Source of the DNA: Candidatus Fermentithermobacillaceae bacterium
GTDB taxonomy: Bacteria > Bacillota > Sulfobacillia > Fermentithermobacillales > Fermentithermobacillaceae
Length of the DNA: 64,000 nucleotides
NCBI GenBank assembly: GCA_018052455.1
Contig: JAGPNE010000001.1
Coordinates: 176,881-240,880 of the forward strand
Direction: 5' to 3'
In this document: one piece after another, positions 1 through 8,573 of the stretch
Layout of the letters: each line of letters opens with the position of its first letter
Numbering within the stretch: the stretch's first letter is position 1
The notes under the pieces: model-generated
Databases searched by the model: none
Told to the model about the DNA's origin: nothing
Seen by the model: the letters and a program-made list of their open reading frames with translations, nothing else
Program-made: the position numbers and the translations under genes

Positions 1-252
1 TAGAAGGATCAGGCGTGTAGAAGATACGTTTAGGGATAGACGGAATAAAGTCATAATTAGAAGCAGCGAAGGGAATACCGAAAAGTCAAGAGGCTCTTTG
101 GTGTACATAGTCAGAAGCAGGACTGCTATCGCCATGCTAAAGTTTATGGCGATTAGCACATCGAGCACAACCGGAGGTAAGGGCACGACCATCATCGCTA
201 CAATCAAAAGGACAAATACTGATATGATGCTGTTGGTTCCTCTGGTAAGCAT
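1..252 (-). CDS. flhA: FlhA, flagellar export gate protein (N-terminal part, cut by window edge)
   Basis: The first 84 codons of FlhA are visible, reading from 252 down to position 1 with no stop. The protein starts [10 protein letters not shown] and continues with two hydrophobic segments and the family-typical stretch [14 protein letters not shown] followed by [14 protein letters not shown]. FlhA is the large membrane subunit of the flagellar type III export gate, and its missing C-terminal part would be the cytoplasmic ring that docks export substrates. Its ATG overlaps the stop codon of flhB in a TAATG junction, so the two are probably translationally coupled. About 600 further residues should lie to the left. 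Identity is secure from the N-terminus alone. Confidence 0.93.
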   Translation of the reverse strand, partial: MLTRGTNSIISVFVLLIVAMMVVPLPPVVLDVLIAINFSMAIAVLLLTMYTKEPLDFSVFPSLLLIMTLFRLSLNVSSTRLILL

Positions 253-1352
253 TAGATTCCCTCCGCGTCTAGTTTACCGGAAACGTGGTATACATAAGCG
301 AGTACTTGAGCAACAGCTTCGTACAGTTCTTTGGGTATCATCTCCCCTATGTCCACGGCCCAATATATGGATTGAGTCAAAGTCGGATCTTCGACCACGA
401 AAACATCGTTTTCCTCGGCAACTCTGCGTATTCGAAAAGCTACTTGGTTGATTCCTTTGGCTACCACTTTTGGAGCAGCATCTTTGTTCATATCGTATCT
501 CAGCGCTACCGCATAGTGTGTGGGGTTTACCAAGACTACATCGGCACTAGGCACGTCCTGCATCATTCTGCTCATTGCAATTCGTCGCTGCCTCTGTCTT
601 AGCGCTTGTTTTACTTCGGGTTTCCCTTCTGTATCTTTGAACTCCTCGATTATCTCCTGGCGCGTCATCATTATGCTCTTTTCGAATTCCCACCATTCGT
701 AAGCGTAATCAACAACGCCTATTGAGACCAAGAGGATGCTTGAATTTATGAGTACACTCTCAATGCTCGTCGATACTATCTTAACCGATTGTGGCAGATC
801 AGCGACTAGCAGACCAGCTAATTGGGGCCATACATCTTTCAGAGTATTCCAACCTACAAGACCTACCAACACAATTTTGAGTATAGATTTGGCTAACCCT
901 TCCAGAGAACGTTTTGAAAAAATGCGTTTGAAACCTTCTAATGGATTCAATCTCTTGAAATCTGGCAATATAAGGTTTGTCCTGAACGAGAAGCCTACCT
1001 GAAATATGGAAGCTACCATGCCAAATACAAGAGCAACTGCCATTACGGGCAGGCTGGCTAAGATTAAGGTTATGACGACGTCGTTAAGCGCCTTGCACGC
1101 CCATTCAATTCCCCAAGGTGATGCAGGGTAGTAGGCCCAAATCTGGGTGGCTTTCTTACCTATTATTTCTGCGCTAAGCCTAACACTGTATTTGAGAGCA
1201 AATGTGGCGCATAGAATGCTAATAGCAGCAGTCAGGTCTTGGCTAGAGAAAACTTGACCCTTTTCCTTTGCCATTTGTCGCCTTTTAGGTGTTGCGGGCT
1301 CTTTCTTTTCAGCTGAGAAGAGCTGCAGATCCATGTCTATGTTCGTGATCAT
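252..1352 (-). CDS. flhB: FlhB, flagellar export switch protein
   Basis: FlhB sits in the flagellar type III export gate and switches substrate class from hook to filament by self-cleavage. The 366-residue product has the usual N-terminus ([15 protein letters not shown]), about four membrane segments between residues 35 and 215, and the cytoplasmic autocleavage motif NPTH at residues 276-279, so cleavage should be functional. Length is normal for the family. It overlaps fliR by 4 bases (ATGA) and flhA by 1 base, as expected in a tightly packed export-gate cluster fliQ-fliR-flhB-flhA. Nothing odd is seen. Confidence 0.97.
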   Translation of the reverse strand: MITNIDMDLQLFSAEKKEPATPKRRQMAKEKGQVFSSQDLTAAISILCATFALKYSVRLSAEIIGKKATQIWAYYPASPWGIEWACKALNDVVITLILASLPVMAVALVFGMVASIFQVGFSFRTNLILPDFKRLNPLEGFKRIFSKRSLEGLAKSILKIVLVGLVGWNTLKDVWPQLAGLLVADLPQSVKIVSTSIESVLINSSILLVSIGVVDYAYEWWEFEKSIMMTRQEIIEEFKDTEGKPEVKQALRQRQRRIAMSRMMQDVPSADVVLVNPTHYAVALRYDMNKDAAPKVVAKGINQVAFRIRRVAEENDVFVVEDPTLTQSIYWAVDIGEMIPKELYEAVAQVLAYVYHVSGKLDAEGI

Positions 1353-2116
1353 CCTCCTAGAACCTCCAAAAGGTTCTGCAAGAGAGTCTGCATCGACCGA
1401 GTTATTTGTTCGGTAAAGACCCCATAAAACACAGCAGAAGCAGAAATAATCCCCAGACCAACTAACGTTTTTATGGGCATTCCTATGACGAATAGGTTCA
1501 TCTGGGGCACAGTCCTAGCTATGGCACCAAGAGCAAAGTCCACAATAAGAGCAGATGCCCACACGGGGCAAGATAGCAAAATGGCCGTTTTGAACATCCC
1601 GGCGGCTGCACTTAATCCTACCTGTGTCCAAGCCCGGGGTATGTACGCCGCGCCTGCCGGTACAAGCTCGAATGACTGATACAGAGCCTTTATGAAAAGG
1701 TGATGTCCATCTAGGCCTAGAAATAGGAGAAGGATCAGTAAGTACTTGAAAATGCCCAAGATTGGAGATGGCTGACCGTACTGAGGGTCTACGACATTTG
1801 CCATGCCGAAACCGATTTCAATATCGGCAATATGTCCGGCCGTCTCTATGGCTGCCATGATTATGGTTCCACAAAAACCTATAACCAGTCCAAGAAGGAT
1901 CTCGCTTGCGGCACACAAAATGAAACTAGCCGCGGAATCCGGAGCAGTTGCTGCGGGTACTACTGGGTATAGCATGTACCCTAACGCTAGCGAAATAGTT
2001 ACCTTTACCATTGCGGGCACATATTTCGTGCCAAAAACGGGCGCAGTTATGAGAACCCCTGCGGTACGCAAAAGGATCCATATGAACGGAAAGATAGTGT
2101 TGAGCCACGTATCCAC
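1349..2116 (-). CDS. fliR: FliR, flagellar export gate membrane protein
   Basis: FliR is an integral membrane subunit of the flagellar type III export gate, forming the core channel with FliP and FliQ. The 255-residue product is almost entirely hydrophobic, with family-like segments such as FIWILLRTAGVLITAPVFG at the start and LFVIGMPIKTLVGLG near residue 200. It lies between fliQ and flhB and overlaps flhB by 4 bases. In some clostridia fliR and flhB are fused; here they are separate but coupled. Length is normal for FliR. Confidence 0.95.
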   Translation of the reverse strand: MDTWLNTIFPFIWILLRTAGVLITAPVFGTKYVPAMVKVTISLALGYMLYPVVPAATAPDSAASFILCAASEILLGLVIGFCGTIIMAAIETAGHIADIEIGFGMANVVDPQYGQPSPILGIFKYLLILLLFLGLDGHHLFIKALYQSFELVPAGAAYIPRAWTQVGLSAAAGMFKTAILLSCPVWASALIVDFALGAIARTVPQMNLFVIGMPIKTLVGLGIISASAVFYGVFTEQITRSMQTLLQNLLEVLGG

Positions 2117-2136
2117 CTGGCTGCCTCCCTTTTGCG

Positions 2137-2403
2137 CTATATCAATCCCGGCAGGTTTTCCAATAGTCTTTGAGTAAAGTCTATGACTACTTTTAGCATC
2201 CAGCCACCGAATACCATCATTGAAAGCATAACTGCCAGGATCTTCGGAACAAAGCTAAGCGTCTGGTCGTGAATTTGTGTAGTGGCCTGGAAGATGGATA
2301 TTAACAGACCTACCAAGATTGAAATTACTAGACTTGGCGCCGCGACCAGCAAGGTTGTTCCGATAGTCTCTTTTCCTATTGAGATAACTTGGTCTAGTGT
2401 CAC
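2137..2403 (-). CDS. fliQ: FliQ, flagellar export gate membrane protein
   Basis: This 88-residue protein has two hydrophobic hairpin segments and the FliQ-typical core FQATTQIHDQTLSFVPK between them. FliQ packs around FliP/FliR in the export gate of the basal body. It lies 20 bases upstream of fliR and 44 bases downstream of the fliO-fliP fusion. Length (about 88-90) matches the family exactly. Confidence 0.95.
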   Translation of the reverse strand: MTLDQVISIGKETIGTTLLVAAPSLVISILVGLLISIFQATTQIHDQTLSFVPKILAVMLSMMVFGGWMLKVVIDFTQRLLENLPGLI

Positions 2404-2447
2404 GTGTGAGTTCCCCCTATGCTCTTAAGAGATACTATCCGAGCCTA

Positions 2448-3578
2448 CTACCTGAAACCGTTGATCAAGGACCTAGTCAAAAGGCCCCAGCCGTCGACGA
2501 GCACAAACAGAAGGATCTTGAAAGGAAGTGATATAAGGACTGGTGGAAGCATTAGCATGCCCATGGACATAAGAGTAGACGCGATCACCATATCGATCAC
2601 CAAAAACGGCAAGAATAGCAGAAAACCAATTTCAAAAGCTGTCTTTAGTTCTGAGATTGCAAATGCTGGGACAACCTGGATAAGGGACATATCCTCCGGG
2701 TTCAACGGTGTTTCGCTCTGTGCAATTTCGACGAAGAGTTCTAGATCCTTTTCCCGCGTTTGTCTCAGCATGAAGTCCAAAATGGGTCTCTCTCCGCGAG
2801 CAATGGCATCTTCTGCGGTTATTTCACCTGCTACATAAGGAGCAATAGCTGTCTCATTCAGCTGAGTCCACGTTGGAGTCATGATAAAAAAGGTAAGCAG
2901 AAGTGCAAGTCCAATGAGCACCTGATTGGGAGGCGTCTGCTGAGTCCCCAGCCCCGCACGCAAGAACGAAAACACTACCACTATTCTTGTAAAAGAGGTA
3001 GTAAGTATCAGAATCGCGGGAGCCAGGGTAAGCACGGTAAGAGCAGCTAGGATTTTGATTGCACTTACAAGTCCACCGTCCTCAGGTTCACCATCAATTG
3101 AAATACTCACGTTAGGGACAAGGTTGTTGGAAGAAGCGAATGCTGGTGTAGACAGCAACAACACAACCGAAATACTCACGGCAATGATAAGAAGCATCTT
3201 TGTGCTGTTCGACCTATTCACTCGTTTGGCGAGGTTTTCGGCAAATGTCGAAAGAAATCCAACGTTTTCTTCTGGATTCGGTTCTTCTTTTTCCTCAAGG
3301 TTGGCCATGCTTTCGAATTCATCTGTGGAGAACTCTTTTAGAAGGGAAATGTTGTTACCGGTCAGTCCAAGTAGCAAAAAAGACTTACCCGCCTCAATCA
3401 CGCAAAGAGCCTTATCTCTTCCAAGAGGCAAGGAATCGACGATATGCAGGTTAACCGCAGGCCTCTTAGCCTTGAAGCCGCGCTTGGAGAAACGTACAGC
3501 AAGTACCGAGAGTACGATAACCAATCCTAAGAACCCTACTATTTTGAAGACTGCCGAAACTAAGGAATATGAGTCCAT
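2448..3578 (-). CDS. fliP: FliO-FliP fusion, flagellar export gate proteins in one frame
   Basis: One uninterrupted 376-codon frame covers two normally separate proteins. Residues 1-125 look like FliO: one N-terminal membrane helix (about 8-28) followed by a small basic cytoplasmic domain with HIVDSLPLGRDKALCVIEAG, which aligns with the FliO core. Residues 128-150 form an apparent signal peptide (MLLIIAVSIS then LLLSTPAFASS) like the cleaved one of FliP, and residues 170-376 are FliP with TSFTRIVVVFSFLRAGLGTQ and QVVPAFAISELKTAF. FliP is the central export channel subunit; FliO is its assembly chaperone. An internal ATG at 3197 (residue 128) could start FliP alone, but no good SD precedes it. 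The frame's own ATG at 3578 follows a run of six G residues. Sequence error is possible only as an indel that happened to preserve the frame. Confidence 0.9.
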   Translation of the reverse strand: MDSYSLVSAVFKIVGFLGLVIVLSVLAVRFSKRGFKAKRPAVNLHIVDSLPLGRDKALCVIEAGKSFLLLGLTGNNISLLKEFSTDEFESMANLEEKEEPNPEENVGFLSTFAENLAKRVNRSNSTKMLLIIAVSISVVLLLSTPAFASSNNLVPNVSISIDGEPEDGGLVSAIKILAALTVLTLAPAILILTTSFTRIVVVFSFLRAGLGTQQTPPNQVLIGLALLLTFFIMTPTWTQLNETAIAPYVAGEITAEDAIARGERPILDFMLRQTREKDLELFVEIAQSETPLNPEDMSLIQVVPAFAISELKTAFEIGFLLFLPFLVIDMVIASTLMSMGMLMLPPVLISLPFKILLFVLVDGWGLLTRSLINGFR

Positions 3579-3667
3579 ATGTATGCCGGACCCCCCGGCG
3601 GATCCCCCCTTTTTCTCTATCTAACAAAAACCGCCTGGGCATAAATGGCTATGTGTCACCCATTATC

Positions 3668-4195
3668 TCATGTGATCGTTTGGTCCTTGTTTACTATTTC
3701 CTGAATCCGAACTCCGAAGTTCTCGTCTATGACAACTACCTCTCCCTTGGCAAATAGTTTGCCGTTGACCAGGATGTCAACTGGATCACCCGCGAGTTTG
3801 TCGAGTTCTACTATAGAGCCGATTGTCAGATTTAGCAGGTCTTTCACGTAGCACTTCGCCTTTCCCAATTCTACGGTTATTGCCAAGGGTATGTCCATAA
3901 GGAGATCGATGTCAGAAACCAGCTTCCCCGGGGCGGACCTAGGCTCTAATTCTTCGAACCTCGCTGGTTGCACAGAGACTGTCCTTTGCTTCCCCGGGCT
4001 GTAGGTGCCTACAAAAGCGCTCTCATCTTCCAGCTGTTTATCAGCGATCTGGTTTTCGCCGAAGTAACCGACTTCCATGCCGCTTGACGTACCCGGTTCT
4101 ACCGTATCTGATGTATTGCTGATTCCGCCTTCGGATTCCTGTACTTCCCGTAGTAGGGCCTCTATTTCATTTTGGCTAAGGCTTCCATCTTTCAT
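3668..4195 (-). CDS. fliN: FliN/FliY-type C-ring protein
   Basis: The C-terminal 80 residues (from about 92) are a SpoA/FliN domain: LLMDIPLAITVELGKAKCYV then VDILVNGKLFAKGEVVVIDE. This domain builds the lower C-ring of the rotor with FliM and FliG. The 175-residue protein is longer than E. coli FliN (137) but far shorter than Bacillus FliY, so the CheC phosphatase domain is absent. Residues 1-17 (GSLSQNEIEALLREVQ) resemble the CheY-P binding peptide at the N-terminus of FliM and FliY, followed by a polar linker (18-90). ATG 4195 follows AAAGGAG. The gene follows fliM by 16 bases. Confidence 0.93.
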   Translation of the reverse strand: MKDGSLSQNEIEALLREVQESEGGISNTSDTVEPGTSSGMEVGYFGENQIADKQLEDESAFVGTYSPGKQRTVSVQPARFEELEPRSAPGKLVSDIDLLMDIPLAITVELGKAKCYVKDLLNLTIGSIVELDKLAGDPVDILVNGKLFAKGEVVVIDENFGVRIQEIVNKDQTIT

Positions 4196-4211
4196 GAATT
4201 ATCAACTCCTT

Positions 4212-5189
4212 TTAGGCCTCGTCAGCCCTTGAGACTATTCTTGCTGCAAGTCTTGAGCCGATGCGTCCAATCTCAGCTTTGAATTTGGGTTTATCTAATA
4301 TGCGCACAACCACTGGATCTCTTCTTCTCGTGTTGAGTTCGATGACATCACCTGGTTTTAGTGAGAGAACATCTTTCATCGTAAGAGTAGACTCCCCTAG
4401 GGTGCAGGAGATAGGTATCTCAATATGCTTGATCGCTTCAATGGCATCGGTGGTACCATCAGGCTGGTCGGTTTCGTCTCTTCTTGAGAACCAGCGGTGC
4501 GCAGAAAGAGTCGGCAATATTGGCTCCAAGAGTGTGTAAGGCAGACAAAACTCAATAGTGCCCGACTGAGCTCCGAATTTCATCCTCAAAATCACAGACA
4601 GAACAACATCGTTTGGTGCCATAGCCTGTTGGATGAAAAGGGGGTTCAGCTCTATTGAGGATACTTTGAGATTGTGCTCTTCTACCTTGAATTCACGCAA
4701 CGTAACTGAGAGCATATCAGTCATAGTCTCAGTTACTCGCATTAGCACAGCTGATTCAATATCCGTAAGGACTCTCGAGAGCAAAAAAGAGTCGCCAGGA
4801 CCACCGCATAACCTATCTACCATTGGAATGGCAACCTGAGGACTGAAACTCACTAGCATGTTAGACGCAAGTGAACCCCATTGGACCACTGCAACGGCAC
4901 AAGGGTTGGGTAGAGAATTTGCGAATTCTTCATAAGTTATCTGGTCCACTGATTCAACGTTTGAGTGGACTGTCATCCTGAAAAAACCTGAAAAGTACGA
5001 CGTAACAAATCTACAAAAATTGTCAAAGAGCATCTGGACGCCTCGCAAATGGTCTTTTGAGAATTTATCAGGGCGCTTGAAATCGTAGACCCGTAGTCTA
5101 GGTTTGGCCACCTGTGGTTCTTGTTGTTCCGCACCAGTTGCCATCATCGAGTTTATCAGGTCTTCGATTTCTTTTTGCGTGAGTGCCAA
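4212..5189 (-). CDS. fliM: FliM, flagellar motor switch protein
   Basis: FliM is the middle C-ring protein that receives phosphorylated CheY and reverses rotation. The 325-residue product begins MALTQKEIEDLINSM, the CheY-P binding peptide, followed by the CheC-like middle domain (about 40-230, with FDNFCRFVTSYFSGFFR and NPLFIQQAMAPNDVVLS) and a C-terminal SpoA domain (about 250-320, HIEIPISCTLGESTLTMKDV). The start codon is TTG behind GGGGGGAGATAGG. It sits between fliL and fliN, the standard Bacillota order. Length is normal. Confidence 0.96.
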   Translation of the reverse strand: MALTQKEIEDLINSMMATGAEQQEPQVAKPRLRVYDFKRPDKFSKDHLRGVQMLFDNFCRFVTSYFSGFFRMTVHSNVESVDQITYEEFANSLPNPCAVAVVQWGSLASNMLVSFSPQVAIPMVDRLCGGPGDSFLLSRVLTDIESAVLMRVTETMTDMLSVTLREFKVEEHNLKVSSIELNPLFIQQAMAPNDVVLSVILRMKFGAQSGTIEFCLPYTLLEPILPTLSAHRWFSRRDETDQPDGTTDAIEAIKHIEIPISCTLGESTLTMKDVLSLKPGDVIELNTRRRDPVVVRILDKPKFKAEIGRIGSRLAARIVSRADEA

Positions 5190-5210
5190 CCTATCTCCCC
5201 CCTCGATCGG

Positions 5211-5648
5211 TCACTGTATTATGAATTCGGAAAAGTACACATTTTTGACAATTCCAGGACATCTATCTTCGATCCTATTGAGAATATCCACTTGAAGGTC
5301 TCTTAGTCCTGACTCGCCCATGAGTTCTTCATAGGTTTTCGAACGCAATAGAGCATAGATGTCTGTTTTTACTTCAGAGATTTTGGACAGTAGTTCCTGG
5401 CCCTCCTTGCCGTCTGTCATCTCAATTTCGATGGTCACTCTAATGTATTTCCCAGGATCCAGCAGATTCGTTATAAACTGGCCCAAGCTATACATGACGG
5501 TTTTAGGTTCTTCGGACTTCTTAGAATCGGAGTCAGATGGTGCACCAAACATGGGGAATCCCCATGCCTTAGCCGCCACAAAATAGCCTAGAGATAGACC
5601 GACCAGCAGGATTACTGCGATCACGAGGATGGTCTTTTTGTTTTTCAT
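5211..5648 (-). CDS. fliL: FliL, flagellar basal body-associated stator ring protein
   Basis: The 145-residue product has a short cytoplasmic start (MKNKK), one membrane helix (about 6-28) and an extracytoplasmic FliL domain with SLGQFITNLLDPGKYIRVTI and the C-terminal NVYFSEFIIQ. FliL forms a ring around MotAB stators and supports torque. Its position directly downstream of motB and upstream of fliM agrees with that role. ATG 5648 follows GAGGTG at good spacing. Confidence 0.94.
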   Translation of the reverse strand: MKNKKTILVIAVILLVGLSLGYFVAAKAWGFPMFGAPSDSDSKKSEEPKTVMYSLGQFITNLLDPGKYIRVTIEIEMTDGKEGQELLSKISEVKTDIYALLRSKTYEELMGESGLRDLQVDILNRIEDRCPGIVKNVYFSEFIIQ

Positions 5649-5678
5649 GCTAGTTCACCTCTATCCATCTGGTTGTAG

Positions 5679-6422
5679 TCACTTATTAGGCTCAGCCGAT
5701 GAAAGGGACGGTCTGAGGATGACAATATCTACTCTACGGTTCTTCTGCCTCCCCTCTGCGGTATTGTTTGTCTCGATTGGATAGTACTCGCCATATCCTG
5801 CGGCCTGCAGTTGCCTGGGCTCCACGCCTGCTTCTTCTATGAAGAACCTCACCACCCGTGTAGCACGAGCCGTAGACAGTTCCCAGTTGGAAGGAAATCT
5901 AGGAGTGCTGATAGGCCAATTATCAGTGTGGCCCTCGACACGTATTGGATTATCTAAGGTTTTTATGATCTCACCTATTTTCTGCAGAACCTGCGCAGAC
6001 TCGGGTCTAAGGGTGTCTTGCCCTACGTCAAAGAGGACGGTGTCTGCAAATCTCAACACGACTCCACGTTCTTCAAGGCTGACCCCAACCTTATCGGAAA
6101 GACCAGACCCAGAAAGTTCCTCCTCAATAAACTGTTGCAGCCTGGCCATTTCGGCCATTTCTTCGGCAAGCATCTGGGCGACAAGATCTGCCGGGTCAAA
6201 CACCTGAGTCGAGTCTCCCTTTGGAGACGGAATTGGCGAACCGTCTAGAATTCCCAGGGCGCCCTGAAGAGAAGACATTGCGGCCTCGAATTTCTTGACG
6301 TTGACTACAGACATGGAAAAAAGTAGCACAAAGAAACACAAAAGCAGTGTAACCATGTCCGCGTACGTATTCAGCCACGGCGCCTGAGGTGGAGGATCTT
6401 CATCTTGCATCCAAGGTTTCAC
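5679..6422 (-). CDS. motB: MotB, flagellar stator protein
   Basis: MotB anchors the ion-driven stator to peptidoglycan. Residues 16-38 form the single membrane helix with the proton-carrying Asp in NTYADMVTLLLCFFVLLFS. Residues 120-240 are an OmpA-like peptidoglycan-binding domain with VEGHTDNWPISTPRFPSNWE, LSTARATRVVRFF and NRRVDIVI. The start is GTG at 6422 behind GAGGTGAGCGGAC, and it overlaps motA by 23 bases. From sequence I cannot decide whether the stator uses H+ or Na+. Confidence 0.95.
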   Translation of the reverse strand: MKPWMQDEDPPPQAPWLNTYADMVTLLLCFFVLLFSMSVVNVKKFEAAMSSLQGALGILDGSPIPSPKGDSTQVFDPADLVAQMLAEEMAEMARLQQFIEEELSGSGLSDKVGVSLEERGVVLRFADTVLFDVGQDTLRPESAQVLQKIGEIIKTLDNPIRVEGHTDNWPISTPRFPSNWELSTARATRVVRFFIEEAGVEPRQLQAAGYGEYYPIETNNTAEGRQKNRRVDIVILRPSLSSAEPNK

Positions 6423-7212
6423 GTCCGCTCACCTCCCGCGTTTTTGAAGGCATTGCAATTTCCATTCTCTCTTTAGGAGGCAGGAAAGACTTGAGTTTTT
6501 CCTGGACTATCCTAGGGTTATCACCGGATTGAATCGAAAGTACGCCTTCTATGATTGCTTCCTTTACGTACACTTCATTTGTACTTTTGTTCTTCAGCTT
6601 ATTTGCTATTGGCAGACATACCACGTTTGCAATTAGCGAACCGTAAAAGGTCGTTACGAGTGCGGTTGCCATCCCAGGGCCTATAGCGTCTGGACTATCG
6701 AGGTTCACCAACATCTGAATGAGGCCGATTAACGTTCCAAGCATACCAAAAGCAGGGGCGAAGACAGCCATAGTCTCAAAAACGCTCTGCCCTAGCTTGT
6801 GCCTTTGAGTAATGAATACTAGCTCTGTCTCAAGAATGTTGCGCACAAGTTCGGGAGTTGTTCCATCTACTACTAGCCTTATTCCTTTCTGTAGGAAAGG
6901 ATCTTCCAGGGCGTCTGCATCTTCATCGAGAGCCAACAGACCTTCTCTACGAGCTTTGTCAGCAAACTCGACGATTGTGTTGATGGTGCTGGGGAGATCG
7001 TCATCTTTTTCTGTAAACGCGTTCTTGGCGATTTTCATCACCTCGAGAAAAGTTCCAAGGTGATAGCTCATCAAGGTAGCGGTAAGAGTTCCTCCTATCG
7101 TTATGAGCACAGATGCAAAATCCCAGAAACTTGCGATGCTGCCACCTGACATTATCGCCCAGACAAGAATGACGATGCCCGATACTAAGCCGATAACAGA
7201 CGCCCTATCCAT
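6400..7212 (-). CDS. motA: MotA, flagellar stator protein
   Basis: The 270-residue product has four membrane segments, two near the N-terminus (about 5-50) and two around 145-205 (FAPAFGMLGTLIGLIQML and GMATALVTTFYGSLIANVV). The cytoplasmic loop (about 75-140) carries charged residues that face FliG. MotA with MotB makes the torque-generating unit. Here the pair lies inside the hook-basal body operon between flgE and fliL. Many Bacillota place the small gene flbD/swrD after flgE; the 27-base gap here has no room for it. Confidence 0.96.
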   Translation of the reverse strand: MDRASVIGLVSGIVILVWAIMSGGSIASFWDFASVLITIGGTLTATLMSYHLGTFLEVMKIAKNAFTEKDDDLPSTINTIVEFADKARREGLLALDEDADALEDPFLQKGIRLVVDGTTPELVRNILETELVFITQRHKLGQSVFETMAVFAPAFGMLGTLIGLIQMLVNLDSPDAIGPGMATALVTTFYGSLIANVVCLPIANKLKNKSTNEVYVKEAIIEGVLSIQSGDNPRIVQEKLKSFLPPKERMEIAMPSKTREVSGRETLDAR

Positions 7213-7239
7213 TCAGTCTCACCTCGTAGCTAGATTCAG

Positions 7240-8475
7240 TTATCTTTTGAGATTGACCAATTCCTGTAAAAGCTCATCTGATACTGTAATAACGCGCGAG
7301 TTTGCCTGAAATCCTCTTTGAGTAATGATCATCTGCGTAAATTCTTCCGCCAAGTCTACGTTGGACATTTCCAAGGCCGCGGGTGCGACGGTACCCCTTC
7401 CTGATGTGCCTGCGGGACCTATTTCCACGCGTCCTGAGTTGTTGGATTCAATAAAAAGGCTGTTTCCGAGTTTGATAAGCCCAGATGGATTTCTGAAGCT
7501 CGCCAAAGCAATTTGCCCTAAGATTAGGTTCTTGCCGTTAGAGTAAAACCCCGAAATCACGCCGCTAGAGTCGAAACTAAAAGACTCCAATGTGCCGGTA
7601 GGCCAGCCATCAACAGCTCCTGATTCCACCGTAGTAGGGCCTGCCACCTGGGTCAGGCTTGAAAAATCCATTGTTATGCTCTGATTTTGGGCAGCCCCTC
7701 CGACTGGGTCCAAAGAGAACGTGGTGTTTGTAGACGAGTCTACTGTTCCGTCGGTGTCGAATGAAATGTTACCGCTTCCTATTTCGTTACCATTGTATGT
7801 TGCGCTCCAGGACCATTCATTGTCAGCCGTTTTTTCATATTTCATAAGTATAGTGTGGGTACTTCCAAGGGAGTCGTACACAGTTACAGCTGACTGCTTA
7901 GTTGCACCTATGTCGCTGTTAGCGTCGAGGTTCTTAATCCACTGTACGTGACCTGTCGCCTTAGCAGGCATATTTGACCCTATTTGTATTGAAAGAGGAT
8001 TGAGGTTATCGCCTGTGCGGTCCGAAGGAAGATTTCCAGAGGAGTCTGCAACCCAACCCAGGACCTTTCTTCCCTCATAGTCCACGAGTATTCCATCGCC
8101 ATCGGTAGAAAAAATGCCTACTCTTGAATATGCTTTTGTTTCGCCATCGAGAACCACGAAGAAGCCGTTACCTTCTATTGCTACGTCAGTCGATCTACCT
8201 GTTGGTTGAAGATTTCCTGGTGTCTGGATTGTATCTATGCTTGCTACGTCTACACCTAGACCTACCTGCATAGGGTTGGTCCCGCCTCGTTCAGTGGTAG
8301 ACGTTCCAGAGGGTGAACCTGCCCCTTGCAGAGTCTGGCTAAACACTTCCTGGAAAGTTGCCCTGCTCGATTTATACCCAGGTGTATTCACGTTAGCTAT
8401 ATTGTTTCCAATCACGTCCATGCGGGTCTGGTGAGTTCTTAGACCAGACACAGCGCTGAACAACGAACGCATCAT
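7240..8475 (-). CDS. flgE: FlgE, flagellar hook protein
   Basis: The 411-residue protein has the conserved N-terminal rod-hook domain (SLFSAVSGLRTHQTRMDVIG, NNIANVNTPGYKSS), a variable middle typical of hook subunits, and a C-terminal domain (LEMSNVDLAEEFTQMIITQR, GFQANSRVITVSDELLQEL). FlgE polymerises into the universal joint outside the cell and is exported by the gate encoded downstream. Two ATG codons stand in tandem (8475 and 8472) behind AAGGGGTG. A structured intercistronic region (8504-8566) lies just upstream, which could set hook output. Confidence 0.96.
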   Translation of the reverse strand: MMRSLFSAVSGLRTHQTRMDVIGNNIANVNTPGYKSSRATFQEVFSQTLQGAGSPSGTSTTERGGTNPMQVGLGVDVASIDTIQTPGNLQPTGRSTDVAIEGNGFFVVLDGETKAYSRVGIFSTDGDGILVDYEGRKVLGWVADSSGNLPSDRTGDNLNPLSIQIGSNMPAKATGHVQWIKNLDANSDIGATKQSAVTVYDSLGSTHTILMKYEKTADNEWSWSATYNGNEIGSGNISFDTDGTVDSSTNTTFSLDPVGGAAQNQSITMDFSSLTQVAGPTTVESGAVDGWPTGTLESFSFDSSGVISGFYSNGKNLILGQIALASFRNPSGLIKLGNSLFIESNNSGRVEIGPAGTSGRGTVAPAALEMSNVDLAEEFTQMIITQRGFQANSRVITVSDELLQELVNLKR

Positions 8476-8503
8476 GTTTAATGCACCCCTTTTCGTCTAT
8501 TGG

Positions 8504-8566
8504 GTTCGGGCGCTTCTTCCGTCGGTCTGAAGCGCTTGGCCTCCCTGAAAGGGTCCGGCCCCGAAC
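8504..8566 (-). ncRNA. Predicted three-helix RNA structure upstream of flgE
   Basis: On the minus strand an outer stem GTTCGGG (8566-8560) pairs with CCCGAAC (8510-8504) and encloses two hairpins. One is GGCC/CCCT pairing with AGGG/GGCC (8560-8538). The other is GCGCTTC (8535-8529) pairing perfectly with GAAGCGC (8516-8510) around a 12-base loop. It is GC-rich, contrasts with its surroundings, has no U-tract and ends about 20 bases before the flgE SD. I do not recognise a known riboswitch in it. It may be an RNA processing or stability element that raises hook protein output relative to upstream genes. Confidence 0.5.
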
Positions 8567-8573
8567 AGCAATC

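Noticed and set aside
98..1002. Plus-strand open frames opposite flhA/flhB
   Set aside because: They have no SD, no family resemblance and lie antisense to clear export-gate genes; they are shadows of codon bias.
7213..7239. flbD/swrD gene between flgE and motA
   Set aside because: The gap is only 27 bases; the gene is absent from this position.
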